A stretch of DNA of 64,000 nucleotides from Dipylidium caninum (Eukaryota; Platyhelminthes; Cestoda; Cyclophyllidea; Dipylidiidae): positions 1,116,001 to 1,180,000 of the forward strand of contig QEYB01000448.1 of NCBI GenBank assembly GCA_017562135.1, written 5' to 3'. The position numbers were made by a program, and so were the translations under genes. Shown in pieces: positions 23,755-34,221 of this stretch (position 1 is the stretch's first letter; every line of letters begins with the position of its first letter). The notes below the pieces were generated by a model, which was not told where the DNA came from, did not search any database, and saw nothing but the letters and a program-made list of their open reading frames with translations.

Positions 23755-25700
23755 ATGTATAGTACTTTACTTTGTGGGGGTTCCAGTAGCATCTGCAAAT
23801 TCATCAGATTTCTAACTCCCCGAAAGCTTTCAACTGTTTTGGGCATCGAAACTAGTTGTGATGATACCGGTGCTGCCGTGGTCAATGGTCAGAGGCTAAT
23901 TTTAGGAGAATCACTTGCATCCCAAACGGCTACATCAATCAAGTAAATGTCTCAACCCTGCCTACTTCTATGCTTCGGTTATGTGGTGTTTGTCTTATAG
24001 GATGGGGGGTGTAGTCCCACCGGTTGCTCAAAAGTTGCATGCAGAGAATATTGAAAGGACCGTTTCAACAGCTTTAGAAAGCGCCGGCATCTCGTGGCAG
24101 AACCTTGACGCAATCGCTGTGACTGTTAAACCCGGTATGGCGTTATCGCTTAAGGTCGGTGTTACTTACGCCAAACAACTGGCCTCAAAATACAAGTACG
24201 AAAACTTGCAACTACTTTGAATTTGCGATAGCTTACCACTTATCCCAGTGCACCACATGGAAGCACATGCTTTAACTGCACTTCTGACAGATGACAGGTA
24301 CATTTGTTTCACATTGATTTGATTTTATAGTCTACAATTTCCTTTCTTGGTCTTATTAGTAAGTGGCGGACACTCGCTACTTTCTCTGGTTAGAGATGTT
24401 GATGATTTCCTCCTTCTCGGGACCTCACTTGATGTGTCTCCTGGAGACTGTCTTGATAAAGTAAGATTTTCTGCTTATTCGACCTGTGTAGATTGCCCGT
24501 CGCTTGCGTCTTTCAGCCCTAAAGGACCGTATGTATGGAAATATTCCAGGTGGAATGGCTATTGAGCTGATGGCCCGCACAATTTTTACACCTATGGCAT
24601 ATCCTATCCCAACCCCGCGCAGTGTTTCGCGTGATTGTGATTTCTCATTCTCAGGCATTCGGGTAGCAGCTGACCGTCTTATTAGTCGCCTGGAAAAGGA
24701 ACAGGTAGATGGCATCCTACCTGAGCACGTTATCGCTTCCGTTTGTGCTTCCTGTCAGACAGCTGTGACTCGGTTATTGTGTAGGCGAACACAGAGAGCT
24801 ATTGAGTACTGCGTGCTTAATTCACTTCTACCGCCGTCTATTCGAATCCCTGTCACCACGTGGCCACCCACCCCCAATTCCTGCAGAAGCAGACCCTTCC
24901 GCTCCTGCTCTAGTAAGTTTGTTACTCAAGTTCTTTGCTCTTAATTTGGTGAAAGTGAGGAAAGCACATGTGCATACGCTTATAAAATGCCGTTTTTCGA
25001 TTCAGGTCATATCCGGTGGGGTGGCCAGCAATCACTTTATACGGAATGAAGTGAGGAAAGTGGCTTTATATTATGGGATGCGATTAATAGCACCACCACC
25101 TGAATTATGCACCGACAATGGTGTCATGATAGCTTGGTAACTCTTCTTTTTGGGTTTTGTGTATTTTCTACAAAAGTGAGTAATTTGTTTGGTATTTACA
25201 CATTTACTCTTCACTATCAGCTCAAACATTTTAAAATGCGATTAAATAATAAAAGTTTTTTCCAAGCCGCACAAATGTACCTACAGTTATTATTTGGGAC
25301 GTTTAATGAGTTACTCTTGTTGAGCACCTAATATCGACTTGAATTAATTCCAACAGTTTTTTGCACTATTACATTCATCACCGTAATTGCCATGTGTTAG
25401 ACAAAGTCGTGGTTGTATCGACTTTTCAGACGAAATGACATGATATTCCTTTTTCATTCCATCAGGAATGGCGTGCTGCTTCATTCTTTAGGCAAGCGCA
25501 TCGAACATGATCCAAGCATGGTGGATTTTAGTCCCAGGTAAGAAATCTGATTATTTTTCCTTTCATCACCACTACCACATTGTAATATACCGATTTCCGT
25601 GCTTCTTAGGGCGCCGCTTGGCAAGGATATTCGTGCTCTTGTTGCGGATGCAAATATTCGTATAAAGCCTCTTCGAATGACTAGGTCCCGCCAGCCATGA
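23755..25700 (+). CDS. OSGEPL1: Mitochondrial tRNA N6-adenosine threonylcarbamoyltransferase
   Basis: Qri7/OSGEPL1 of the Kae1/TsaD family transfers threonylcarbamoyl to A37 of ANN-decoding tRNAs in mitochondria. Eight exons: 23755-23942, 24001-24195, 24232-24297, 24331-24460, 24492-24912, 25006-25136, 25466-25537, 25610-25700; about 430 residues, close to the family length. The first in-frame ATG gives a Ser/Arg-rich, mitochondrial-type leader. Motifs in order: [25 protein letters not shown], the metal-binding [31 protein letters not shown] and [10 protein letters not shown]. Introns 2-4 are only 36, 33 and 31 nt. Odd: exon 5 needs a one-base skip between the [10 protein letters not shown] block and the [11 protein letters not shown] block, probably in the C5 run near 24870; no GT-AG intron of suitable phase fits. 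Identity is firm. Confidence 0.92.
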
Positions 25701-25922
25701 AATCTCTATATCCTCTAACTTGCCACGAGATGTCTTTTTCTACATATAGAGTATGTGCAATTTTGTTTTACTAACGATTCGCCTTGACCAGTAAAAATGG
25801 GTTTTTAATAGTTTCTTCTCAAGGAAGCTGCCCTTCCCTACAGTAGCCTTTATTACGTATCTCATTCTACATACATTTATTTTTTGCACCCGCAAAGTTC
25901 AAATTTGTCTACGCCTGTTACT

Positions 25923-25928
25923 AATAAA
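25923..25928 (+). promoter_or_regulatory. Polyadenylation signal, OSGEPL1
   Basis: AATAAA lies 223 bases after the OSGEPL1 stop codon; a second AATAAA lies near 26044. Either could define the 3' end. Confidence 0.5.
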
Positions 25929-25929
25929 T

Positions 25930-26863
25930 GGTCTTATGGTGTAAGGAAGAATTCTATCCTTTGCGCTTGGATTCTGAAAAAGCGTATACTGCTATCACGC
26001 ACAGTATTATGTAGGCTCAATTTTGACCATCAGTATTCTGGGAAATAAAATTTCTCTGAATAAATTGATCGGTTTAAAACCAGTTTGATGTAAAGTTGGA
26101 GTATTTTAGTGTCAAAATAATGTTGATTTGCGGAAATTGTTCGGACCGTGAATTCTGTCACTCACTGGCATTTTTTGAGAGATTAATAGATTTTTCTTAC
26201 ACTACGTTGGAGAATTTGTTTACTCGACGAAACCGAGTTTTTTATACTTTATTTTGATTAAGTTAATCTTCACAAGCGTGTACTTTTCCGAGATCGTGGA
26301 GAGGACTGGAAAATTGGAAGGGACTTCTAGACTTTATCCGCAGTAAGATTAGGGCGGTCGAGAATGGAGAGTCTACGTGTCTTGAAGGAAGGAAAATATC
26401 ACCTCTAATTGGCAAATATGTATATTTTGAAGTGAGGTTTAAATAATTTGTCAAGGGTATAAGTGTTCAGTCAATGAGTTCTTCATAATTCATCGCATAA
26501 AAAGGATAAATTGCGTACAGACAAAGGTCGCCGGAGAGACAGCTTACAAATCTTAATCGAATATGTGACCCGGCATAATGTTTCAGCGACTAAATGCCAG
26601 CACTATAGTGACTGTTGAAAGCAAATAAAAGTGTCATATGCCTAGGTGTCAAAAATTATGCATGCACCCAGTAGCTTGCGAAAGCAATAAACACTAATGG
26701 TTACCAAAACTTTATAACAAAATTAGTCAAAACTAGGGACATTTAGCATAAATAACTATCCCCAAAAGTTTAAAGTATGCCTGGTGGTAAATTAAAAAAA
26801 ATTATTATTGAACAGACTTCTTCCTAATGGAAAGCGCTTTCACTCATTTCCTATATTCCGCAG
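25930..26863. other. Intergenic, convergent 3' ends
   Basis: This AT-rich spacer lies between the 3' end of OSGEPL1 (plus) and the 3' end of centrin (minus). No coding or repeat structure was recognised. An AATAAT on the minus strand near 26800 may serve centrin polyadenylation. Confidence 0.5.
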
Positions 26864-27476
26864 TTAGTACATGTTTGTCTTCTTCATGATACGAAGGAAT
26901 TCAGCCTCATTAACTTCACCATCACCATCGCGATCAGCCTCGTCAATCATTTCCTGGAGCTCTTCATCTGTGAGATTTTCTCCTAATTCCTTCGCAACAC
27001 GTTTCAGATTCTTGAATGATATAGCACCAGTCTCGTCATCATCAAAAAGTTTAAATGCTTTCAAAACTTCTTCTCGAGCGTCTTTGTCCTGCATTTTTAA
27101 AGACATCATCCTGAGAAAATCAGAAAAAGATAAAACACCTGTGAGTATAAATAAAACAATGAATTCTACCTTTTCCGTCAGGATCATACTCAGCTATCAA
27201 CTTTTTGATTTCCTCCTTTTTCGGCTCAAAGCCAAGGGCGCGCATAGCCACTTTTAGATCCTTAGTATCTATGTACCCTGTTTTGTCAACGTCAAAGAGT
27301 TCGAAAGCTTCTTGGATTTCTTGGGTCTGAAGCAATAGATACAGTTTTAGATAACAAACCTCCATGGCGTTGGTACGGAAGCTGCCATCACTTTTCTTTT
27401 TACCTGTTGTGGAATTTGACGACTTTTTCGTGATGGTAGACTAAATGATAAGCAAAGAATGTACTTAGCTCACCAT
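26864..27476 (-). CDS. Centrin (EF-hand protein of centrioles and basal bodies)
   Basis: Four coding exons on the minus strand: 27474-27476 (only the ATG), 27360-27440, 27170-27326, 26864-27138, giving 171 residues, the usual centrin length. The three introns are 33, 33 and 31 nt with GT-AG ends. A basic, Ser/Thr-rich N-terminus precedes four EF-hands: [36 protein letters not shown] and [12 protein letters not shown]. All retain Asp at the first loop position, so all may bind calcium. Centrin hallmarks include [34 protein letters not shown] and the C-terminal MKKTNMY. The protein resembles the centrin-1/2 type of centriole duplication and cilia. It diverges from SF3B1 with 633 bp between start codons. 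Confidence 0.95.
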
Positions 27477-28109
27477 TAGATTATAATTGTGCTAACCACA
27501 CAGACAAACTATTTCAAAAGAGCATCGCCTACTTATTGGCCGTATCCATTGGAATCCATTTGTGGTACGGTAAAACTGATTGGGTAGCAGTTAGCCATGA
27601 GAACGAATCTGTATTCCATATAGCATGGTACTCATATGTCGCCTACACTCCACAAACGCCTTTGTATATCAAATATTAATTTATCAAGAACTCGCAGAAT
27701 TATACGCTATTTGAAATGATATCGTTATGCTTCTGAGGCCTTCGCCGATGGGCAAAGGCCGTGTGCTTTGGAGAGGAATAATACTCGAAATCGGGATTCA
27801 CGGAACGAAGTATATTTACTAATCACAGTAAATTTCGAAACCACCAGTAATGATGAAGTAAAAATGTAAAGTGGTTTCAATTAAGATTACGAACGATCTA
27901 TCCTAATAATAATACAAATTTGTTCATTTCACCGCTAGACGAAAAAATATTTTCCGCAAATCTAATGTGATGAGGTCATTTTTCATGAGTTTTAGACGGT
28001 ACCTATAAGCTAGGCACGTATACGAGTTGTAGGTTCTCGTGCTTAACGGAATCTTTTGGCCTGAATTGTTTAAATCGCTTTTGGTGGTGTGTTGCATTTT
28101 GACTTAGCA
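27477..28109. promoter_or_regulatory. Shared divergent upstream region of centrin and SF3B1
   Basis: The 633 bases between two divergent start codons hold no coding sequence in any frame that resembles either gene, so both promoters probably lie here. I see no clear TATA box or named motif. The function is inferred from position. Confidence 0.55.
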
Positions 28110-31100
28110 ATGGCGGATGGTATGTTCCGTTTTTCTTTGCTAATCGCGACTGCATTTATTTAGATCCCGAAATCAGGCGTAAGGCAATTGCGGATAGAGA
28201 AGACGAGTATCATGCTCAACGGCTTAAGGCCATTCTGTCGCCGGTTCGGGCGGACCCTTTTAAAGATGGTATGTATCTGGGTGTGTGGATTCTTTCGGCG
28301 CCTCGTCTAATCGTTCTCATCCCGACCAGGGCCGATACATCTTCCCATTCTCATGGATTTACTTTGTGCCGTAAAATTAACTAGTGTATATAGTTGAGTG
28401 TTAAACTCAATTTTTTATAGATTTGCGCCCGTTGACTTGAGTAACTTCGGCCCCAGTGCCTATTGGGATGGTCAATACCACGGTAGTCCTTAAATTATAT
28501 GTCCTTCATACTTTGAACGATCTTTTAATTTTAACGCCACCTTTATGAAGCCTTTTTTGTGCTGCGATTGCACAAATCTTATCGCGATGTATTATTTAAT
28601 TATTTGTCTCAGGCGATAAGACTCCCGATCCAAGGCTTAGTACTTACAAGGATGTTATGCTCAATCAAAAGCTCACGCAGGAACAGCGTGCTCTGCGTGC
28701 GGAGATCGCGGCAAAGGCTAAATCGGGTGAACTTAAATTGATGGATCCCGCACCTCCTGTTAAACGTCGTCGCTGGGATCAACCTTCGGTAGATACAAAT
28801 GGCACTGCTGTCAAGGACACCGCAACTAAACGTTGGGATGATGCTGCAACTCCCATCCAACCTTTCAGCCACCCCTGGCAGCGCAGCAACTCCTGGAAGC
28901 CGTCAGTGGGAAGAAACGCCCGGTCGTCCTCGTGATCCTGCTGCCACCCCAGGTTCGCGTCAGTGGGCTGAAACTCCGGCTTATGTGCCCAGTGCAGCAA
29001 CACCTGGTCGTGAAACGCTGACTGTGAGTCCTAATTAATCATAGCTTGAACATCTGGTGTCTTCTTAACTTTCTTACTTTTGAATAATTTCTAGGGTACA
29101 CCTAGTGCCCGTAAAAATAGATGGGACGAGACTCCGCACTCAGAACGTTTTGGAACAGAAGCAGGCCATGGTGCCGGGTGGGCGGAAACGCCGCGCGCAG
29201 ATCAGACGCCTAGTGGAGTTAATTCGATTCAGGACACTCCATCTTCAGCATACAAGGCCTTTAGCCAAACCCCGAACACGGCTGCCGCTGTAATGGCTAA
29301 GCGTAAATCTCGTTGGGATGAAACACCGATGAAGGCTGGTGCTACCCCACTGGGCGGTGTTACTCCCCAGTGCCGCAACCCCGAGTGGCTTTACGCCAGC
29401 AATGGGGACTCCAGGATTGGGTACCCCTGGTCTTGGGTTTACCCCTTCTGGGGCCACCCCAACTGGCCCAAAGGCAATGGCCATGGCAACTCCAGCTTTT
29501 GGGGTTGCTAGCACAATCCCTGGTACAGGCATTCCTATGACACCAGAACAAATGAGAGCCGTGCAATGGCAACAGGAAATCGATGACCGAAATCGTCCGT
29601 TAACTGACGAAGAATTGGATGAGATGTTGCCTCCAGGTTACAAGATTCTTCCTCCTCCAGCTGGATACGTGCCTCTTCGTACGCCAGCTCGCCGACTGTT
29701 GGCCACACCTACACCGGTAGCTGGAACGCCTTTTGGTTTCCATATGACCACTCCTGACGTCGGCACAGCCGCGGGTATTGGATCTGCCGCAATGGGCGGA
29801 AATGCGGTTGCTTTGGGTGATTTGCAACCAAAGGGCAATAATTTACCAATGATGCGCCCTGATGACCTTCAATACTTTGATAAGCTACTGCAAGAAGTGG
29901 ATGAAGACAGCTTACCTCCTGAAGAAGCTACTGAACGCAAAATTATGACGCTTTTGTTAAAAATTAAGAATGGTACACCACCTATGCGTAAATCAGCTCT
30001 GCGTCAAATCACGGACAAAGCGCGTGAATTTGGTGCTGGCCCGCTTTTCAACCAAATTTTGCCCTTACTAATGTCGCCCACTTTGGAGGATCAAGAACGC
30101 CATCTGCTCGTTAAGGTTATTGACCGTATTTTGTACAAACTGGACGATTTGGTTCGCCCTTACGTACACAAAATTTTGGTGGTTATTGAGCCTCTTCTGA
30201 TCGATGAAGACTACTATGCGCGTGTTGAGGGTCGTGAAATTATTTCGAACTTGGCAAAAGTATGTCATTTTATTATCTCTAATGTTTGATATGCATTTGT
30301 AACTTGTGAACTTTAAATCAGGCAGCGGGTCTGGCGACCATGATCTCAACGATGCGGCCGGATATCGATAATGTGGACGAATATGTGAGAAATACAACCG
30401 CTCGTGCTTTTGCCGTTGTCGCCTCTGCACTTGGTATTCCCAGCCTTTTGCCTTTCTTGAAGGTATGCTTCTCAATTGCTTTCCTCCAAATTTGTTTCAC
30501 TTTTGTTATCTGTATTTTACTCTTAATAGGCTGTTTGCAAGTCTAAAAAGTCATGGCAAGCACGACATACAGGAATCAAGATTGTGCAACAAATCTCCAT
30601 TCTTATGGGCTGTGCCATTTTGCCTCACTTGCGTTCTCTTGTCGAGATCATCGAGCATGGTCTTGTTGACGAGCAGCAAAAAGTGCGTACGATTACGGCT
30701 CTTGCGTTAGCTGCTCTGGCAGAGGCAGCAACTCCTTACGGTATTGAATCTTTCGATTCTGTACTCAAACCTCTCTGGAAGGGCATTCGAAGTCACCGTG
30801 GCAAGGTTAGTCTCATCTCTTATCTATGGTCCCTATGTATTGTGATGTCTACCAATCCGTTTGTCTTTGTTTTCCTTCTTAGGGTCTCGCTGCCTTCTTG
30901 AAAGCGATTGGCTATTTGATACCTTTGATGGATGCCGAATACGCCAACTACTATACTAGAGAGGTTATGTTGGTATTAATTCGAGAATTCCCCTCGCCTG
31001 ATGAGGAAATGAAAAAAATAGTGTTGAAAGTGGTAAAGCAGTGTTGTGCCACGGAAGGCGTAGAACCCGACTACATTCGTAATGAAATTCTCCCTCCTTT

Positions 31101-32900
31101 CTTCCGACATTTCTGGAATCAGCGGATGGCTCTCGATCGACGAAATTACCGACCGGTAAATATTTTACATTTTTTGGCCATGTAGATATCCTAACCGTCA
31201 CTGTCCTCTTCAGTTAGTGGATACTACGGTGGAAATTGCTACTAAAGTGGGAGCCACCGAAATCATCACGCGTATAGTGGATGATCTAAAAGATGAATCA
31301 GAACAGTATCGTAAAATGGTTATGGAAACTATTGAAAAAGTAATGTCTGCCCTCGGCAGCGATGAAATTGATGCAAGATTGGAAGAACAGTTGATCGATG
31401 GTATTCTCTACGCCTTTCAAGAACAGACTACTGAAGTGAGTCCGGCCAAATTTACTTTGATCATAAAGCCTCCCTTTTGATTAATGTTGGATCATGGAGT
31501 ACGTTGACAGTAGTCAAGTAATTAAAATGCTTTAAAAATTGGCCCACGCCCTCGCCTTCTCGATTCTTCTTAGGACGCAGTGCTCTTAACCGGTTTCGGA
31601 ACAGTTGTGCAGGCTCTTGGCAAGCGCGTAAAACCATACTTACCCCAAATTTGTGGTACCATACTCTGGCGTCTGAACAACAAGTCGGCTAAGGTACGTC
31701 AACAGGCAGCCGACCTAATCAGTCGCATAGCTGGTGTTATGAAAGTCTGCCAAGAAGAAAAACTCATGGGCCACTTGGGTGTAGTGCTTTACGAATACCT
31801 TGGAGAGGAGTACCCGGAAGTCCTTGGCTCCATTCTGGGCGCGCTCAAAAGCATTGTCAACGTCATTGGCATGACAAAAATGACCCCTCCCATCAAGGAA
31901 CTTTTGCCCCGCTTAACACCGATTCTTAAGAACAGGTGAATTTCTTTAACTTCTCAAAAGTTGGCATATTACTGGAACCATAATTATCCTATTTTTTCAG
32001 ACATGAAAAGGTCGAAGAAAACTGTATTGATCTTGTTGGGAGGATAGCCGACCGTGGCTCAGAGTATGTCTCTTCACGCGAGTGGATGCGTATCTGTTTT
32101 GAACTGTTGGAATTGATAAAAGCGCATAAGAAGTCCATTCGTCGCGCAACTGTCAATACCTTTGGGTATATTGCCAAGGCTATCGGTCCGCACGACGTGC
32201 TTGCTACCTTGTTAAATAACTTAAAGGTCCAGGAGCGTCAAAATCGTGTGTGCACCACGGTCGCCATTGCAATTGTTGCCGAAACTTGCTCCCCTTTTAC
32301 TGTTCTGCCTGGTTTAATGAACGAATATCGGGTACCAGAGTTAAATGTACAAAATGGCGTTCTTAAGTCACTGGCCTTTATGTTCGAGTATATTGGTGAA
32401 ATGAGCAAAGACTACATTTATGCTGTTACTCCCCTCCTTGAAGACGCATTGATGGACAGGTACGTGTCATTCCTGCTGTTCCGAAAATTAACTCGTATTC
32501 TACCACCTATTCCTCCCTTTTTAGAGATCTTGTTCACCGTCAGACAGCAATGTCAGCAGTAGGTCATATGGCTTTGGGTGTCTATGGTTTCGGTTGCGAG
32601 GATGCTCTCCTTCATCTGCTTAACTTCGTTTGGCCCAATGTATTTGAGACTTCTCCACATGTTGTTCAAGCTTTCATGGCAGCTATCGAGGGTTTCAGAG
32701 TAGCTCTGGGACCCAACAAGATCATTCAGTACGCGCTCCAGGGACTCTTCCATCCTGCTCGAAAGGTACGAGATATCGTATGGAAAGTTTACAACACCAT
32801 CTACATTGGCAACCAGGATGGACTGGTTTATGGCTTCCCAAGGATTAGAGATGAGGAGAAAAACACATATGTGAGGCATGAATTAGACTATATCCTCTGA
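28110..32900 (+). CDS. SF3B1: Splicing factor 3B subunit 1
   Basis: HEAT-repeat core of the U2 snRNP SF3b complex, which recognises the branch-site adenosine. Exons: 28110-28119, 28164-28268, 28613-29023, 29095-30259, 30322-30462, 30530-30805, 30883-31155, 31214-31435, 31574-31935, 32001-32459, 32525-32900; about 1265 residues (human 1304). The N-terminal part has a REDEY block, KTPDPR, then a Thr-Pro-rich zone with about seven Trp-containing RWDETP-like ULM repeats. Next come the p14-binding segment (DERNRPLT-like, [12 protein letters not shown]), then HEAT repeats almost identical to human, including the cancer-hotspot region DEQQKVRT. It ends in HELDYIL. Odd: about 110 residues preceding the REDEY block in human are absent, and the TP-rich zone needs one-base skips near 28868 and 29370. 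The gene is otherwise intact, so these are probably sequence errors. Confidence 0.95.
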
Positions 32901-33029
32901 ATTCCCTCTTGTTATTTTTACTCTCCCGCTCGTTTCCCACGTTCCCCACCTCATCACTTCATTTTATAAATATCGCCTCCGCTGTATAAAAAGGCTTGAT
33001 GTGCTTTACGTGGCTTACAACAATGGCAC

Positions 33030-33035
33030 TTTATT
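33030..33035 (-). promoter_or_regulatory. Polyadenylation signal, CMC1
   Basis: AATAAA on the minus strand (TTTATT on plus), 35 bases after the CMC1 stop codon. It lies between the convergent 3' ends of SF3B1 and CMC1, which are only 170 bases apart. Confidence 0.6.
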
Positions 33036-33070
33036 GTGAAAACAGTTGTTCAGACCAAATACTAACGGGA

Positions 33071-33548
33071 TTAGAATTTCTGTTCGATACCGGTTGACCT
33101 GTACGTTGCTCGTAACTCGAGATAATGGTTCTTCATGTTTTCTTGGAAATCGGCGTCCATGAGGCTAGAGTTGTAAAACTTGAGGATACTAATTTGAGCC
33201 TTACTGTCGCTTGTTGCAATTCATTGCGGCGTCGAAGTGTCGTCGGCATAGAACTACAGATGCCCAGTGCCACTTCTTGGAACATTGAGCCAGTTCTATG
33301 TCTTAGGTGGCTTAGCGATTCGCTTTTACCTGACCAGGGCTCAGCACATTGATTCTTCCTCACATGTTGCATGCATAAAGCGGGAATTAAGGTCTCCGTT
33401 TCGACTCGATTCAGGCTCTCATCTTCGGGAAAGCCTAGGGGGAGCACGTCAGCGAAAAACACAAACCTAGTCCGAGTGGGCCTTCTATTTTCCCAGAAGG
33501 AAGAACTGCGAAGTCAAGTGTGTCACTCTTGAAAAGGAATGAACCCAT
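33071..33548 (-). CDS. CMC1: COX assembly mitochondrial protein, twin CX9C
   Basis: CMC1 is a small intermembrane-space protein needed for cytochrome c oxidase (COX1) assembly. Exons on the minus strand: 33467-33548, 33330-33434, 33205-33295, and 33071-33188; about 131 residues. The ATG at 33548 opens an exon whose phase matches through a 32-nt intron; the second intron is 34 nt. Landmarks: PLGLGFPEDESLNRVE, ETLIPALC, then C-AEPWSELAQ-C and C-RRHFDAAMN-C, two exact CX9C pairs that form the CHCH fold, then the CMC1-like tail FYNSSLMDADFQ...YRSTGIEQKF. Odd: between the last Cys and the tail the frame shifts, explained either by a one-base error or by a 16-nt GTAAGG...ATTAG segment (33189-33204). 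A polyadenylation signal follows. Identity rests on spacing and flanking motifs. Confidence 0.8.
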
Positions 33549-34221
33549 TTAACAGCTATAAAAGTATGGAAGTCTAGGGTTACGCCATATGGAATATGCT
33601 CCAGTATCAGACTTAGTAGACGCGAGTATAAAAATACGCCAAGGTTTATTACCTTGGAAAATAGCCGTATGGTATTCTAACGAGAAAGAGTGAAGCAGGA
33701 CTTTTTAAACAAAAACTGAAGTGGGACCTTATGGGCCTCGCGGCGGGTCAGTAACAAACCACCGTCAAAAAGGCCGCGCATTAAAATAAAGTGATTTATG
33801 TTGTATCGCATTTTTCATCAATGGAGAGGTGACCAAGTCAAGAGTAAACAAATGACATTAGTGAAAATTCGGTTACCATGGTGGCAACTGGCTGCTTATA
33901 TTAAGACACGTTTGATACGGCTACATGCATCAGTTTTTGCTGTAGGTGATATACTACTGCCTCAAAGAATGCGTACAAAGCTTACGTTGGCAAAGTAATG
34001 CGAGGAATTCAAAGCCATACGGATCATACTTTAAACCAAGTGATTTCCATTGGCCATACCACGTTATCCCAAAATCTATCATTCTTATTTAAAAAGACAT
34101 TCAAATAAATTTTTAATTTTGCGTCGAAAATTGCGTTAAATGCAGTGAAATAATTTCATGTTTGTATTATTACTGTTGACCTTCACCCTAGAAGGTACAG
34201 TTTTAAAGAATTTATGACACT
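33549..34221. promoter_or_regulatory. Divergent upstream region of CMC1 and sortilin
   Basis: About 670 bases lie between divergent start codons, without coding signal. It probably contains both promoters and the 5' untranslated regions. No specific motif was recognised. Confidence 0.45.

Noticed and set aside
29339..29400. Apparent start codon of a separate 316-residue protein inside SF3B1
   Set aside because: It begins with CTG, and the frame is simply SF3B1 exon 4 after a one-base frame break.
33133..33462. 109-residue minus-strand ORF as a single-exon gene
   Set aside because: Only its N-terminal third is real CMC1 (exon 2). The rest reads through two short introns in the wrong frame, while the correct frames show the twin CX9C motif.
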